From Smithella sp. ME-1 (GTDB lineage Bacteria > Desulfobacterota > Syntrophia > Syntrophales > Smithellaceae): a stretch of 11,823 bases of DNA. The position numbers and the translations under genes are program-made. The notes beneath the pieces are model-generated. The model saw only the letters and a list, made by a program, of their open reading frames with translations, made no database searches and was not told where the DNA came from. Shown here piece after piece: positions 1-8,027 of this stretch. The stretch spans positions 1 to 11,823 of the forward strand of contig AWGX01000026.1 of NCBI GenBank assembly GCA_000495415.1, given 5' to 3'. Position 1 is the stretch's first letter; each line of letters opens with the position of its first letter.

Positions 1-96
1 GCACGTCTATAGTACGTGGTGTTCTTGGATCAATTCTTGGCAGCTCGCGACGAAAGCAATAAAAACATTATGATTATATTTCAGGGGGGAATATAT

Positions 97-525
97 ATGA
101 AAAGATTTTTGACGGCTGTTTTATTAGTACTTTTTTTCACTGTGATTAGCTTAGCCGACAATAGTGATTTTAGCAAAATTGACAATGATAACGACGGTAA
201 AATCAGCAAAAAGGAATATATCAATGCCGTGACAAAAACTTTCGATACGCTTGATAAAAACATGGATGGTTTTCTGACCAGAGAAGAACTCAACGCAGTT
301 GGTAAAATTCACTATAGAAAACTTGTGAAGGAAGACGATATAAATAAAGATGGCAAAGTCTCCAAAGAGGAATTTGGCAATGCCTCTGAAAAGAAATTTA
401 AAATTATGGACAAAAACAACGACGGATTCATAGATCGACAAGAATGGAATGCAGCAAAAGAGAACGTGAGCGGAAACACCTCAAAGATTTCTCCTGTTGC
501 ACCATTTATAATTTTTATTTTTTAG
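97..525 (+). CDS. Exported four-EF-hand calcium-binding protein
   Basis: The predicted 142-residue protein begins with a lysine/arginine start followed by a hydrophobic stretch (residues 5-19) and a plausible signal peptidase site after Ala20 (S-L-A | D-N), so it is probably exported to the periplasm or cell surface. Four canonical EF-hand loops follow, at about residues 29-40, 53-64, 81-92 and 105-116. Each has Asp at position 1, Asp or Asn at 3, Asp at 5, Gly at 6 and Glu at 12, so all four should bind Ca2+. The ATG at 97 is chosen over an in-frame GTG at 16 because a strong purine-rich ribosome site (82-90) precedes it and because it puts the signal peptide at the N-terminus. The protein ends in an odd hydrophobic tail (P-F-I-I-F-I-F). 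It lies 82 bases upstream of the hybrid kinase gene. The function is unknown; calcium buffering, sensing or structural roles are possible. Confidence 0.85.
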   Translation: MKRFLTAVLLVLFFTVISLADNSDFSKIDNDNDGKISKKEYINAVTKTFDTLDKNMDGFLTREELNAVGKIHYRKLVKEDDINKDGKVSKEEFGNASEKKFKIMDKNNDGFIDRQEWNAAKENVSGNTSKISPVAPFIIFIF

Positions 526-540
526 AAAAGCATAGAATCA

Positions 541-572
541 ATAGCGTTTTTGAAAAACGGTTAAGCTATAAT
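541..572 (+). promoter_or_regulatory. Candidate -10 box with inverted repeat before the kinase gene
   Basis: A perfect TATAAT lies at 567-572, 35 bases before the kinase start codon. It overlaps the right arm of an inverted repeat (ATAGC 541-545 with GCTAT 565-569) that encloses a tight palindrome (CGTTTTT 545-551, AAAAACG 553-559). No good -35 hexamer stands at 16-18 bases, so an activator-dependent promoter or chance are both possible. The arrangement is seen in the sequence; the function is inferred. Confidence 0.25.
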
Positions 573-607
573 TCATTACGATAAGCATTTACAAATGAGG
601 AAATGCT

Positions 608-3600
608 ATGAAAGTCAGCCGTTCTTACAAGCTATTCGCTGTTACCATTATTCTTCTTCTCACCATTATAATAATCATTGTTTTTCAGGCGCTCAATACT
701 CAAAAAGATGTTGCACATAGTGAAGAACATCGTTTCCTGTCTTTTTCGCTTGCTATGGAATTATTTCAAAGCTCCGAAGATCTGACCCGTATGGCGCGCA
801 GTTACGTCTCTACTGGCAATCCAATCTATGAGAAACGCTACTTTGAAATACTTGATATCCGTAACGGCAAACAGCCACGTCCGGCGCATTATAATCCCAC
901 GTATTGGCATCTTGCCGGTGTAGGCCATGGTCAGGCTGTCGCACAGGGAGAAAAAATAGCTTTGCAGGAATTGATGCGGCGCGAACATTTTACCGAACTG
1001 GAAATTAGTCTGCTTAAGAAATCACAGGCTAATTCAGACCATTTGGTTAACATGGAAAAACAGGCCTTTGCCGCCATGAAGGGGTGGTATGATGATGGTC
1101 ATGGCAACTTTACAGTGCGGCGCGCGCCGAATCGTGATTATGCTGTCCGGCTGCTGTATAGCGATGAATATTCCGATGAAAAAGCCCGGATAATGGCACC
1201 CATCGAGCAATTCATGCAAGTGCTTGATAAGCGTACCAATGCTGAATTGACTTATTTTCAATCCCAGCTGCGGCAATACATTTTTCTAGCATTGGTTTTG
1301 ATCGCCATCACGTTGTGTGTTGTAATAATTATAATCTCACATGCGTTTAGCGACATTTTGCATCCTATTGAACGCCTGCGTAATCAAATTGCCGAAATTA
1401 CGTCGGGTAACTATGCCGCCCGTAGCGACATTTCTTCAGCAAACGAGATCGGCGATCTATCCGCAAACTTCAACGAAATGGCAAATTCTCTTGAAACAGA
1501 CATTCTCAAACGCAATGAAGCGGAATTGGCTCTGAAAGAGCGGCTTAAAGAATTGAATTGTCTTTACAGCCTTGCGGCTCTGATAGAGATACCAGGAATT
1601 TCATTGCAAGAAATATTGCAGAAAATAGTTTTTCTTTTACCTCCGGCCATGCGGTTTCCCGAGATAGCTGAGGCATGGATTACGCTGGAAGGGCAGTCCT
1701 TTCAGACGGAACAATTTCGAGAAACAACCTGGGGGCTGACACAAACAATTACAGTTAGTGGTAAAGCAGTTGGACAACTGAAGATATGCTATCTGGAGGA
1801 GCGGCCGGAACGCGATGAAGGACCTTTTTTAAAAGAAGAATATCAATTACTCAAAGCTGTCGCAGAGAGGCTGGGTCGAGTTATAGAGCGCAAGCGTTCA
1901 GAGGAGCAAATTCGACTCAATGAAACAAGACTAAAGAGTCTTCTGGAAATCATGCAGCACCGATCCAAGACAACGCAGGAATTCCTCGACTACGCGCTTA
2001 ATGAAGCTATCAAAATAACGCAGAGCAAAATTGGTTACATTTATTTTTACAACGAAGAAAGCCGGCAGTTTATCTTGAATACCTGGTCAAAAGATGTAAT
2101 GAAGGAGTGTACGATAACTAATCCGCAAACCTGCTATGAACTGGATAAAACAGGCATCTGGGGTGAGGCTGTCCGTCAGCGCAAACCCATCATTTTAAAC
2201 GACTACCAGGCCGAGCATCCGCTCAAGAGAGGATATCCCGACGGCCATGCCCCTCTCACCAAGTTCATGACCGTTCCCGTACTCAAGGATGACGCCATTG
2301 TCGCTGTCGTAGGCGTAGCCAACAAGTCCCAAAATTATGACGTAGCGGATGTTCTTCAACTTACCCTGTTGATGGATACTGTCTGGAAATCAGCTGACAT
2401 CAAAATGGCTGAAGAAAGAATCCGCGAAAATGAAGAACGCATACGCGCTATTACCACCTCCGCCCGGGACGCGATAATAGTCATAGACAACAATGGAAAT
2501 GTATCTTTCTGGAATCCGGCCGCCGAGCAAATTCTCGGCTACACAATGGAGGAGGCTATCGGAAAGAACCTTCATGAGTTAATAGCACCAGAGAGATTTA
2601 TTGCTTCTTATCTTGAATCCTTCCCGAATTTTCAGAAAACCGGGCGGGGAAACGCCGTTGGCAAGACACTGGAATTGGCCGCTCGCCGGAAAGACGGCCA
2701 CGAAATAAACGTGGCGCTGTCTTTGTCGGCGGTGAAAGTCAAAGGCGCGTGGCACGCCATCGGCATTATTCGAGATATTACTGAGCAAAAACTGGCAGAG
2801 TCGTTGCTGCGGGAGAGCGATGAGCGGTACAAGGCTCTTTTCGATCGTTCGCTTGATTTTATTTACGTCTTTGATTTCGAAGGTCGCTTCATCGATGCCA
2901 ACGCAGCCGCCTTGAATCGACTTGGCTATATGAGAGAAGAGATCCAGTCCCTCAATTTTGCTTCGTTCTTGAGCGAAGATCAACTTCCGCTTGCATTCGA
3001 AACACTACGAGAGATTCAGGAAACCGGAATTCAAAAGGACCCGACTGAGTTCAGGTTACGGAATAAAAACGGCAGCGAAGTGTACGTGGAGACAACTGGA
3101 TCCACCATTATTTCCAATGGAATACCTGTAGCGATTCAGGCGATCGCCAGGGATATCACCGAACGCAAGAAAAACGAAGACTTGATTAGAAGTCTGAATG
3201 AACAACAACAGATCATCCTTGATGCATCTACGTCAATGATTTTCTATAAAGATAAAGAAAATCGTTTCATCCGCGTCAATGAAGCTCTGGCCAGAGCAAA
3301 CGGAATGTCCAAAGAAGAGATGGAAGGTAAAACGCTATGGGAAATATATCCCAAAGAAGCCGCAGATATATACTGGCAGGACGATAAAAGAGTTATGGCT
3401 GCCGGTAAACCATTATTAAATATTATTGAAGAAATGGAGACTCCCCAGGGAACAAGATGGGTCCAAACTGATAAAATTCCATATAGAGATTCAAAGGGAG
3501 AAATAATCGGTATTATTGGTTTTACTCAGGATATTACCGAACGCAAACGCGCTGAAAACTATCGGGAGATGAGCAATGAGATACTACAAATTCTCAGTAG

Positions 3601-6577
3601 ACCGGGAACGCTTAATGATTTGATGCAAAACGTTATTACAGTATTAAAGGCAAGAACAGGATTTGACGCTGTTGGTATTCGTCTGCGTGACGGTGATGAT
3701 TATCCTTACATTGCTCACAGAGGTTTCCCAGACGAATTTATCCGAACAGAGAACACATTGACCCAGCGCGGGGAGGATGGACTTGTATGCAGAGACAAAG
3801 ACGGCAATGTTAACCTGGAATGCATTTGCGGCTTGGTTATTTCTGGAAAAACTGATCCATCTAATCCTCTCTTTACGAAAGGCGGAAGCACCTGGACAAA
3901 CGATTCTGTTCCTTTACTTGATCTTCCGCCAGAGCAGGATCCACGGATCAATCCTCGCAATAAATGCATATTTGAAGGATACGCCTCGCTGGCGCTGGTT
4001 CCTATACGCACAAAAGATCAATTTATCGGATTAATGCAATTTAACGATCGCCGGAAAAATTGTTTTTCTCTTGCTGTGATCGAACAGTTCGAGAGCATTG
4101 CTGCAAATATCGGTGAAGCACTGTTACGAAAGGAAGCAGAGGATGCGTTACGGCAGAACGAGCACTTTCTGAACACACTGCTGAATTCTATACCCATTCC
4201 TGTTTTCCATAAGAACAGGGATGGACAATACGCAGGATTCAACAAAGCTTATGAAACATTCTTCGGCGCAACCAGGAACAAACTTATCGGTAAAACCGTA
4301 TTTGATATCAGTCCGCCGGAGCTTGCTAAAATATATCATGACAAGGATAATGAGCTTTTCGAGAGCGGAGGTGAACAGCATTACGAATCGCAGGTAAAAA
4401 ATATTTTGGGGGAAACAAGAGATGTCATCTTCAGCAAAGCTGCATTAACCAACAGGGATGGAAAAGTCAACGGGCTGATCGGGGCAATCTACGATATCAC
4501 GGAGCGCAAACAGGATGAGGAGAAACTGCGGCAATTTGTCGACCGCCTGTATTTAGCAACGCGTGCCGGTGGCGTTGGCATCTGGGATTACGATGTTGTA
4601 AATAACAAGCTGATATGGGATGAGCAGATGTATCGTCTCTACGGTATCGCGCCGGATAAGTTCGGCGGCGCTTACGAAGCCTGGCAAGCAGGGCTGCACC
4701 CGGAAGACCGGCTACGAGGCGACGAGGAAATCCAGATGGCGTTCAAGGGTGAAAAGGATTTCGATACCGAGTTTCGCGTGGTCTGGCCGGACGGAACCAT
4801 CCGCAATATTCGTGCCCTCGCTATTGTGCAACGCGACACCTCCGGCAAGCCTTTAAGAATGATTGGCACGAATTGGGATATTACTGAGCGCAAGATAGCT
4901 GAGGAAAAACTAATAGACATAAACCGCCAATTGGAAGTTGCCATTGCCCATGCCAACGACATGGCCGTTCAAGCTAAAATGGCCAACGAAGCTAAAAGCG
5001 ATTTTCTGGCAAACATCAGTCACGAAATTCGTACTCCCATGAACGCCATAATAGGTATGGCCGATTTGCTCTGGGATTCTCCACTTACAACCGATCAGCG
5101 CCAGTATGTCCAGATTTTCCGTTCTGCCGGTGAAAATCTTTTAACGCTCATAAACGATCTTCTTGACCTTTCCAAAATAGAATCGGGACAGATGACCATC
5201 GAACATATAAACTATGACCTGATCGATATCATTGAAAAGACCTGTGAGGTTACGGCACTGCGCGCCCAAAACAAAAAGCTGGAACTCGTTTGCCATATCA
5301 CTCCTGATGTACCTCAACGTATACACGGAGATCCGACAAGGCTTCGTCAGGTGCTGATCAACCTTCTGGGTAATGCCGTTAAATTTACGGAAAAAGGTGA
5401 AATCATTCTGACAGTGCTTCCCGTTAAACAGGACGTTCCCGGAAAGAAACCGGCGTTTCTACAATTTTCCGTCCTCGATACGGGAATAGGCATACCTGCT
5501 GAAAAACTTGATGTCATATTTGAGAAGTTCACCCAATCCGATACTTCCATCACCAGAAAATATGAGGGAACGGGTTTAGGTTTGGCCATTTCCAAACAGC
5601 TCATCGAAATGATGGGCGGAAGAATCTGGGTGGAAAGTAAAAAAGACGAAGGAAGTACATTCTACTTCACTATACCTCTGGAAGAGGCAAGCCCGGATGA
5701 GGAAAAGAAATCGGCTTTCGTTCCTGAATCAAATCTGAAAGAAATGAAAATTCTTATAGTTGACGACAATGCCACCAACCGGCTTATTTTGCGGGAAATC
5801 CTGACTCAATGGAAATGCTCCGTGACTGAAGCCGCAAGAGGTAAGGATGCACTGAAGGAATTGGAAAAAGCAAAGAAAAAAGGACAATTTTTCAATATTG
5901 CTATTTTGGACGGCCAGATGCCCGAAATGGATGGTTTTACCCTTGCCCAGAAAATTCGCAGCAATCCGGATTATGCGGCAATGAACATATTAATGCTGTC
6001 TTCGGAAAGACGTAGTAGCAATCGCATCAAGTTAAAGGCTGACGATATTATGGCATATCTCATCAAACCTGTGAAACGAGAATCTTTAAGAAACGCTCTT
6101 CAAGTTGCCGTGGGAAGAGAAGAAATTCTCCGTGAAGCAAAGCAGACACAGGTTTTGGAAAAATTACCACAAGAAGTTAGCCCTCTTCTTCACATCCTGC
6201 TGGTTGATGATTCCGAGGATAACCGATTCCTTATACAGGCTTATCTTAAAAACACCAATTATAAGCTGGACACTGCCGAAAACGGTCAGACGGCCATTGA
6301 AAAATTCCAATCCAATGTTTACGATATTATTTTAATGGATGTACAAATGCCTGTCATGGATGGCTATACCGCTACCAGGAAAATACGCATTCTGGAAAGA
6401 AAAAATAAAAGCAAACCGATACCAATAATCGCCATGACGGCCCACGCACTGAAAGAAGACGAGCAGAAGAGTTTAAATGCAGGTTGCGATGCGCATGTGA
6501 CAAAACCGATACGTAAACCGATTCTCCTGGAAACTATAAAAAAATTTACATCTTCCGATACTGCGGGAAAAGAATAG
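608..6577 (+). CDS. Giant membrane-bound hybrid sensor histidine kinase (HAMP, GAF, PAS, HisKA, HATPase, two REC)
   Basis: This 1989-residue kinase should autophosphorylate and start a phosphorelay from the inner membrane. Domains in order: TM1 (about 9-28); a periplasmic sensor (about 29-223) with SSEDLTRMAR at 55-64 and RNGKQPRP at 85-92; TM2 (about 225-247); HAMP (247-300); a GAF-like domain (312-428); GAF (441-596); three PAS domains (about 611-728, 737-855, 860-981); a cysteine-containing GAF (985-1180); two PAS domains (1184-1302, 1311-1430); a short coiled coil; HisKA with phosphoacceptor His1472 in SHEIRTPMN; HATPase_c with N-box Asn1589, G1 box DTGIGIP from Asp1624 and G2 box GTGLGLAI from 1654; REC1 (about 1712-1836, Asp1768, Lys1820); and REC2 (about 1861-1984, Asp1911). 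All catalytic motifs look intact. Each PAS ends in D-I-T-E-R/Q-K. The ATG at 608 follows GAGG at 597-600. HPt is not in this chain but is encoded 44 bases downstream, giving a split BarA-like relay. The signal is unknown. Confidence 0.95.
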   Translation: MKVSRSYKLFAVTIILLLTIIIIIVFQALNTQKDVAHSEEHRFLSFSLAMELFQSSEDLTRMARSYVSTGNPIYEKRYFEILDIRNGKQPRPAHYNPTYWHLAGVGHGQAVAQGEKIALQELMRREHFTELEISLLKKSQANSDHLVNMEKQAFAAMKGWYDDGHGNFTVRRAPNRDYAVRLLYSDEYSDEKARIMAPIEQFMQVLDKRTNAELTYFQSQLRQYIFLALVLIAITLCVVIIIISHAFSDILHPIERLRNQIAEITSGNYAARSDISSANEIGDLSANFNEMANSLETDILKRNEAELALKERLKELNCLYSLAALIEIPGISLQEILQKIVFLLPPAMRFPEIAEAWITLEGQSFQTEQFRETTWGLTQTITVSGKAVGQLKICYLEERPERDEGPFLKEEYQLLKAVAERLGRVIERKRSEEQIRLNETRLKSLLEIMQHRSKTTQEFLDYALNEAIKITQSKIGYIYFYNEESRQFILNTWSKDVMKECTITNPQTCYELDKTGIWGEAVRQRKPIILNDYQAEHPLKRGYPDGHAPLTKFMTVPVLKDDAIVAVVGVANKSQNYDVADVLQLTLLMDTVWKSADIKMAEERIRENEERIRAITTSARDAIIVIDNNGNVSFWNPAAEQILGYTMEEAIGKNLHELIAPERFIASYLESFPNFQKTGRGNAVGKTLELAARRKDGHEINVALSLSAVKVKGAWHAIGIIRDITEQKLAESLLRESDERYKALFDRSLDFIYVFDFEGRFIDANAAALNRLGYMREEIQSLNFASFLSEDQLPLAFETLREIQETGIQKDPTEFRLRNKNGSEVYVETTGSTIISNGIPVAIQAIARDITERKKNEDLIRSLNEQQQIILDASTSMIFYKDKENRFIRVNEALARANGMSKEEMEGKTLWEIYPKEAADIYWQDDKRVMAAGKPLLNIIEEMETPQGTRWVQTDKIPYRDSKGEIIGIIGFTQDITERKRAENYREMSNEILQILSRPGTLNDLMQNVITVLKARTGFDAVGIRLRDGDDYPYIAHRGFPDEFIRTENTLTQRGEDGLVCRDKDGNVNLECICGLVISGKTDPSNPLFTKGGSTWTNDSVPLLDLPPEQDPRINPRNKCIFEGYASLALVPIRTKDQFIGLMQFNDRRKNCFSLAVIEQFESIAANIGEALLRKEAEDALRQNEHFLNTLLNSIPIPVFHKNRDGQYAGFNKAYETFFGATRNKLIGKTVFDISPPELAKIYHDKDNELFESGGEQHYESQVKNILGETRDVIFSKAALTNRDGKVNGLIGAIYDITERKQDEEKLRQFVDRLYLATRAGGVGIWDYDVVNNKLIWDEQMYRLYGIAPDKFGGAYEAWQAGLHPEDRLRGDEEIQMAFKGEKDFDTEFRVVWPDGTIRNIRALAIVQRDTSGKPLRMIGTNWDITERKIAEEKLIDINRQLEVAIAHANDMAVQAKMANEAKSDFLANISHEIRTPMNAIIGMADLLWDSPLTTDQRQYVQIFRSAGENLLTLINDLLDLSKIESGQMTIEHINYDLIDIIEKTCEVTALRAQNKKLELVCHITPDVPQRIHGDPTRLRQVLINLLGNAVKFTEKGEIILTVLPVKQDVPGKKPAFLQFSVLDTGIGIPAEKLDVIFEKFTQSDTSITRKYEGTGLGLAISKQLIEMMGGRIWVESKKDEGSTFYFTIPLEEASPDEEKKSAFVPESNLKEMKILIVDDNATNRLILREILTQWKCSVTEAARGKDALKELEKAKKKGQFFNIAILDGQMPEMDGFTLAQKIRSNPDYAAMNILMLSSERRSSNRIKLKADDIMAYLIKPVKRESLRNALQVAVGREEILREAKQTQVLEKLPQEVSPLLHILLVDDSEDNRFLIQAYLKNTNYKLDTAENGQTAIEKFQSNVYDIILMDVQMPVMDGYTATRKIRILERKNKSKPIPIIAMTAHALKEDEQKSLNAGCDAHVTKPIRKPILLETIKKFTSSDTAGKE

Positions 6578-6603
6578 ATTTTGAAGAAAAATGTTTATTG
6601 TCT

Positions 6604-6612
6604 TAAGGAGGT
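6604..6612 (+). promoter_or_regulatory. Strong Shine-Dalgarno site for the HPt gene
   Basis: TAAGGAGGT is an almost full match to the anti-Shine-Dalgarno sequence and lies nine bases before the HPt ATG. It fixes that start and suggests the small phosphotransfer protein is translated efficiently, plausibly in excess over the very long kinase encoded before it on the same transcript. Confidence 0.75.
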
Positions 6613-6621
6613 ATTGCTAGC

Positions 6622-6936
6622 ATGGAAGAAAAACGGTCAGGAAAGGTAATTGTACAGGTGGATCAGGATCTGGCTGATCTCATTCCCGGTTATCTGGCCA
6701 ACCGGAGAAAAGATATTACCGCGATTAACGAAGCCCTTAAAAAAAAGGACATGGATACTATCCGAATCATCGGCCATAGCATGAAAGGATCAGGCGGAGG
6801 TTATGGATTTGAAACCATTACCGATATCGGCAGAATAATGGAAAAGGCCGCGAAGGAAAATTGTACCGAAGATATTTTTCTTCAACTGACAAGACTTGAG
6901 GATTATCTTCATCAGTTAGAAATTACCTATGTATGA
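6622..6936 (+). CDS. Stand-alone HPt histidine phosphotransfer protein
   Basis: The 104-residue protein is a single cytoplasmic HPt domain. The phosphorylatable residue is His52 in H-S-M-K-G-S-G-G-G-Y-G, matching the HPt consensus H-S-x-K-G-x-x-x-x-x-G. Flanking amphipathic helices (about 14-42 and 60-100) fit the four-helix HPt bundle, and the length is normal for a solo HPt. The gene starts 44 bases after the hybrid kinase, which has two REC domains but no HPt of its own, so it most likely takes phosphate from a kinase REC (Asp1768 or Asp1911). It would pass it to the REC domains of the next two gene products. The family assignment is read from the sequence; the partners are inferred from gene order. 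Confidence 0.92.
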   Translation: MEEKRSGKVIVQVDQDLADLIPGYLANRRKDITAINEALKKKDMDTIRIIGHSMKGSGGGYGFETITDIGRIMEKAAKENCTEDIFLQLTRLEDYLHQLEITYV

Positions 6937-7011
6937 TAATTAGAATGAATACATTATAAAGAACTTGGCGATAATTTCATAAGTATATTGCCCATTGAAA
7001 AGGAGAAATAA

Positions 7012-7950
7012 ATGCCCTTAAACCCATCCCCGGGAGCTACTATCCTGTGTATTGACGATGATAGCGATATCTTAAACCTGTTGGAAAAGATTTTATCAGG
7101 CATAGGTTATAATGTCATCAAAGCCGCTGATGGAAAACAGGGCATCAGTGAAGCCTTGACCAGAAAGCCGGACCTGATTCTGCTGGATATTGTAATGCCG
7201 GGCATGGATGGATATGAGATCTGCAAAAAAATTAAAGACAAAGAAGAGACAAAGAATATCCCCATAATTTTTATTACCGCAAAAAAGGAAGACGAAGACG
7301 AAGCAAAAGGACTAAAGATAGGGGCTGTTGATTATATCCGGAAGCCTCTTTATCCCCCCATAATCAAATCACGGATAAGAACTCAGCTGGATTTGAAGCT
7401 GAAAACAGATATGCTGGAAAGATTGGTTTCCATTGATGGTCTGACAAACATTTACAACCGTCGCAAATTTGATGAAACATTGAAGTTGGAGTGGAAACGT
7501 GCCCTGCGTAATAATCGCCACCTGTCGCTTATCATGTCCGATATTGATCATTTCAAGGGATATAATGATCATTACGGCCATACTGCGGGTGACGATTGTC
7601 TTAGAAGGGTTTCTCAAGGACTAAAGAATCTGCTGCAACGGCCGGCTGATTTGCTTGCCCGATACGGCGGAGAAGAATTTGCCGTTATACTTCCGGAAAC
7701 GGATTATAATGGAGCAATATATATCTCCAAATTTTTGCTTAAAGGTATAGAAGATCTGAATATCTCATATCCGCATTCTCCGGTTGTCGGACATGTCACA
7801 ATCAGCATCGGCATAGCGACATCAATTCCCGGTAAAAATTGTGACACGCCGCTGCATTTGATTGAAGCTGCGGATTCCATGCTTTACGTTGCCAAGCAAA
7901 ACGGACGCAACCAGATTCAGGGAAAGGATTTAAGTTTTACCGGTAAATAA
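7012..7950 (+). CDS. Response regulator diguanylate cyclase (REC-GGDEF)
   Basis: The 312-residue protein has an N-terminal receiver domain (about 9-125) with acidic residues Asp15-Asp17, phosphoacceptor Asp59 (L-L-D-I-V-M-P-G-M-D-G), Thr89 and Lys111. A GGDEF domain follows (about 138-305), opening with D-G-L-T-N-I-Y-N-R-R and carrying the active site G-G-E-E-F at 219-223. GGEEF is a catalytically competent variant, so the protein should make c-di-GMP from two GTP, probably when phosphorylation promotes dimerisation as in PleD and WspR. An inhibitory I-site R-P-A-D (210-213) sits exactly five residues before GGEEF, implying product feedback. The ATG is preceded by AAAAGGAG (6998-7005). The gene lies 75 bases after the HPt gene, consistent with HPt-to-Asp59 transfer. 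Its REC is closely similar to the first REC of the next gene product. Confidence 0.95.
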   Translation: MPLNPSPGATILCIDDDSDILNLLEKILSGIGYNVIKAADGKQGISEALTRKPDLILLDIVMPGMDGYEICKKIKDKEETKNIPIIFITAKKEDEDEAKGLKIGAVDYIRKPLYPPIIKSRIRTQLDLKLKTDMLERLVSIDGLTNIYNRRKFDETLKLEWKRALRNNRHLSLIMSDIDHFKGYNDHYGHTAGDDCLRRVSQGLKNLLQRPADLLARYGGEEFAVILPETDYNGAIYISKFLLKGIEDLNISYPHSPVVGHVTISIGIATSIPGKNCDTPLHLIEAADSMLYVAKQNGRNQIQGKDLSFTGK

Positions 7951-7979
7951 TTGATCAGCAAAGCAATAAAAAATATTAT
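7951..7979 (+). promoter_or_regulatory. Candidate sigma70-type promoter before the REC-ATPase gene
   Basis: Directly after the diguanylate cyclase stop codon, TTGATC (7951-7956) and TATTAT (7974-7979) are separated by exactly 17 bases, matching the sigma70 consensus at 4/6 and 5/6 positions. It could give the ATPase gene its own transcription in addition to read-through. Such matches arise easily in AT-rich DNA, so this is tentative. Confidence 0.3.
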
Positions 7980-8027
7980 GACTTATTGCAGGAAATATTA
8001 AATAATAATATTAAAGAGGAGAAGAAT

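Noticed and set aside
22..40. Direct repeat TTCTTGG at 22-28 and 34-40
   Set aside because: Two seven-base copies 12 bases apart could be an activator site, but nothing else supports it and chance is likely.
16..96. Upstream GTG start extending the EF-hand protein by 27 residues
   Set aside because: It would bury the signal peptide internally, and the strong ribosome site at 82-90 belongs to the ATG at 97.
1..96. Possible partial gene or tRNA at the left edge
   Set aside because: No cloverleaf pattern or recognisable coding end is visible; it reads as non-coding leader.
545..559. CGTTTTT/AAAAACG as an intrinsic terminator for the EF-hand gene
   Set aside because: The centre leaves no workable loop, the stem is almost all A-T, and no T-run follows.
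2579..2983. 134-residue minus-strand open frame inside the kinase gene
   Set aside because: Antisense to well-conserved PAS domains, with no plausible product.
6965..6992. Sigma54-like TTGGC ... TTGC before the diguanylate cyclase gene
   Set aside because: The GG and GC elements are about 24 bases apart, whereas the -24/-12 promoter needs a far shorter fixed spacing.
7678..7683. GGEEF instead of GGDEF as a sign of an inactive cyclase
   Set aside because: GGEEF is a well-established active variant, and the I-site and surrounding residues are intact.
7986..8027. TTG start extending the REC-ATPase by 14 residues
   Set aside because: The ATG at 8028 has a good Shine-Dalgarno and aligns exactly with the start of the paralogous REC protein; the extension is AT-rich leader.
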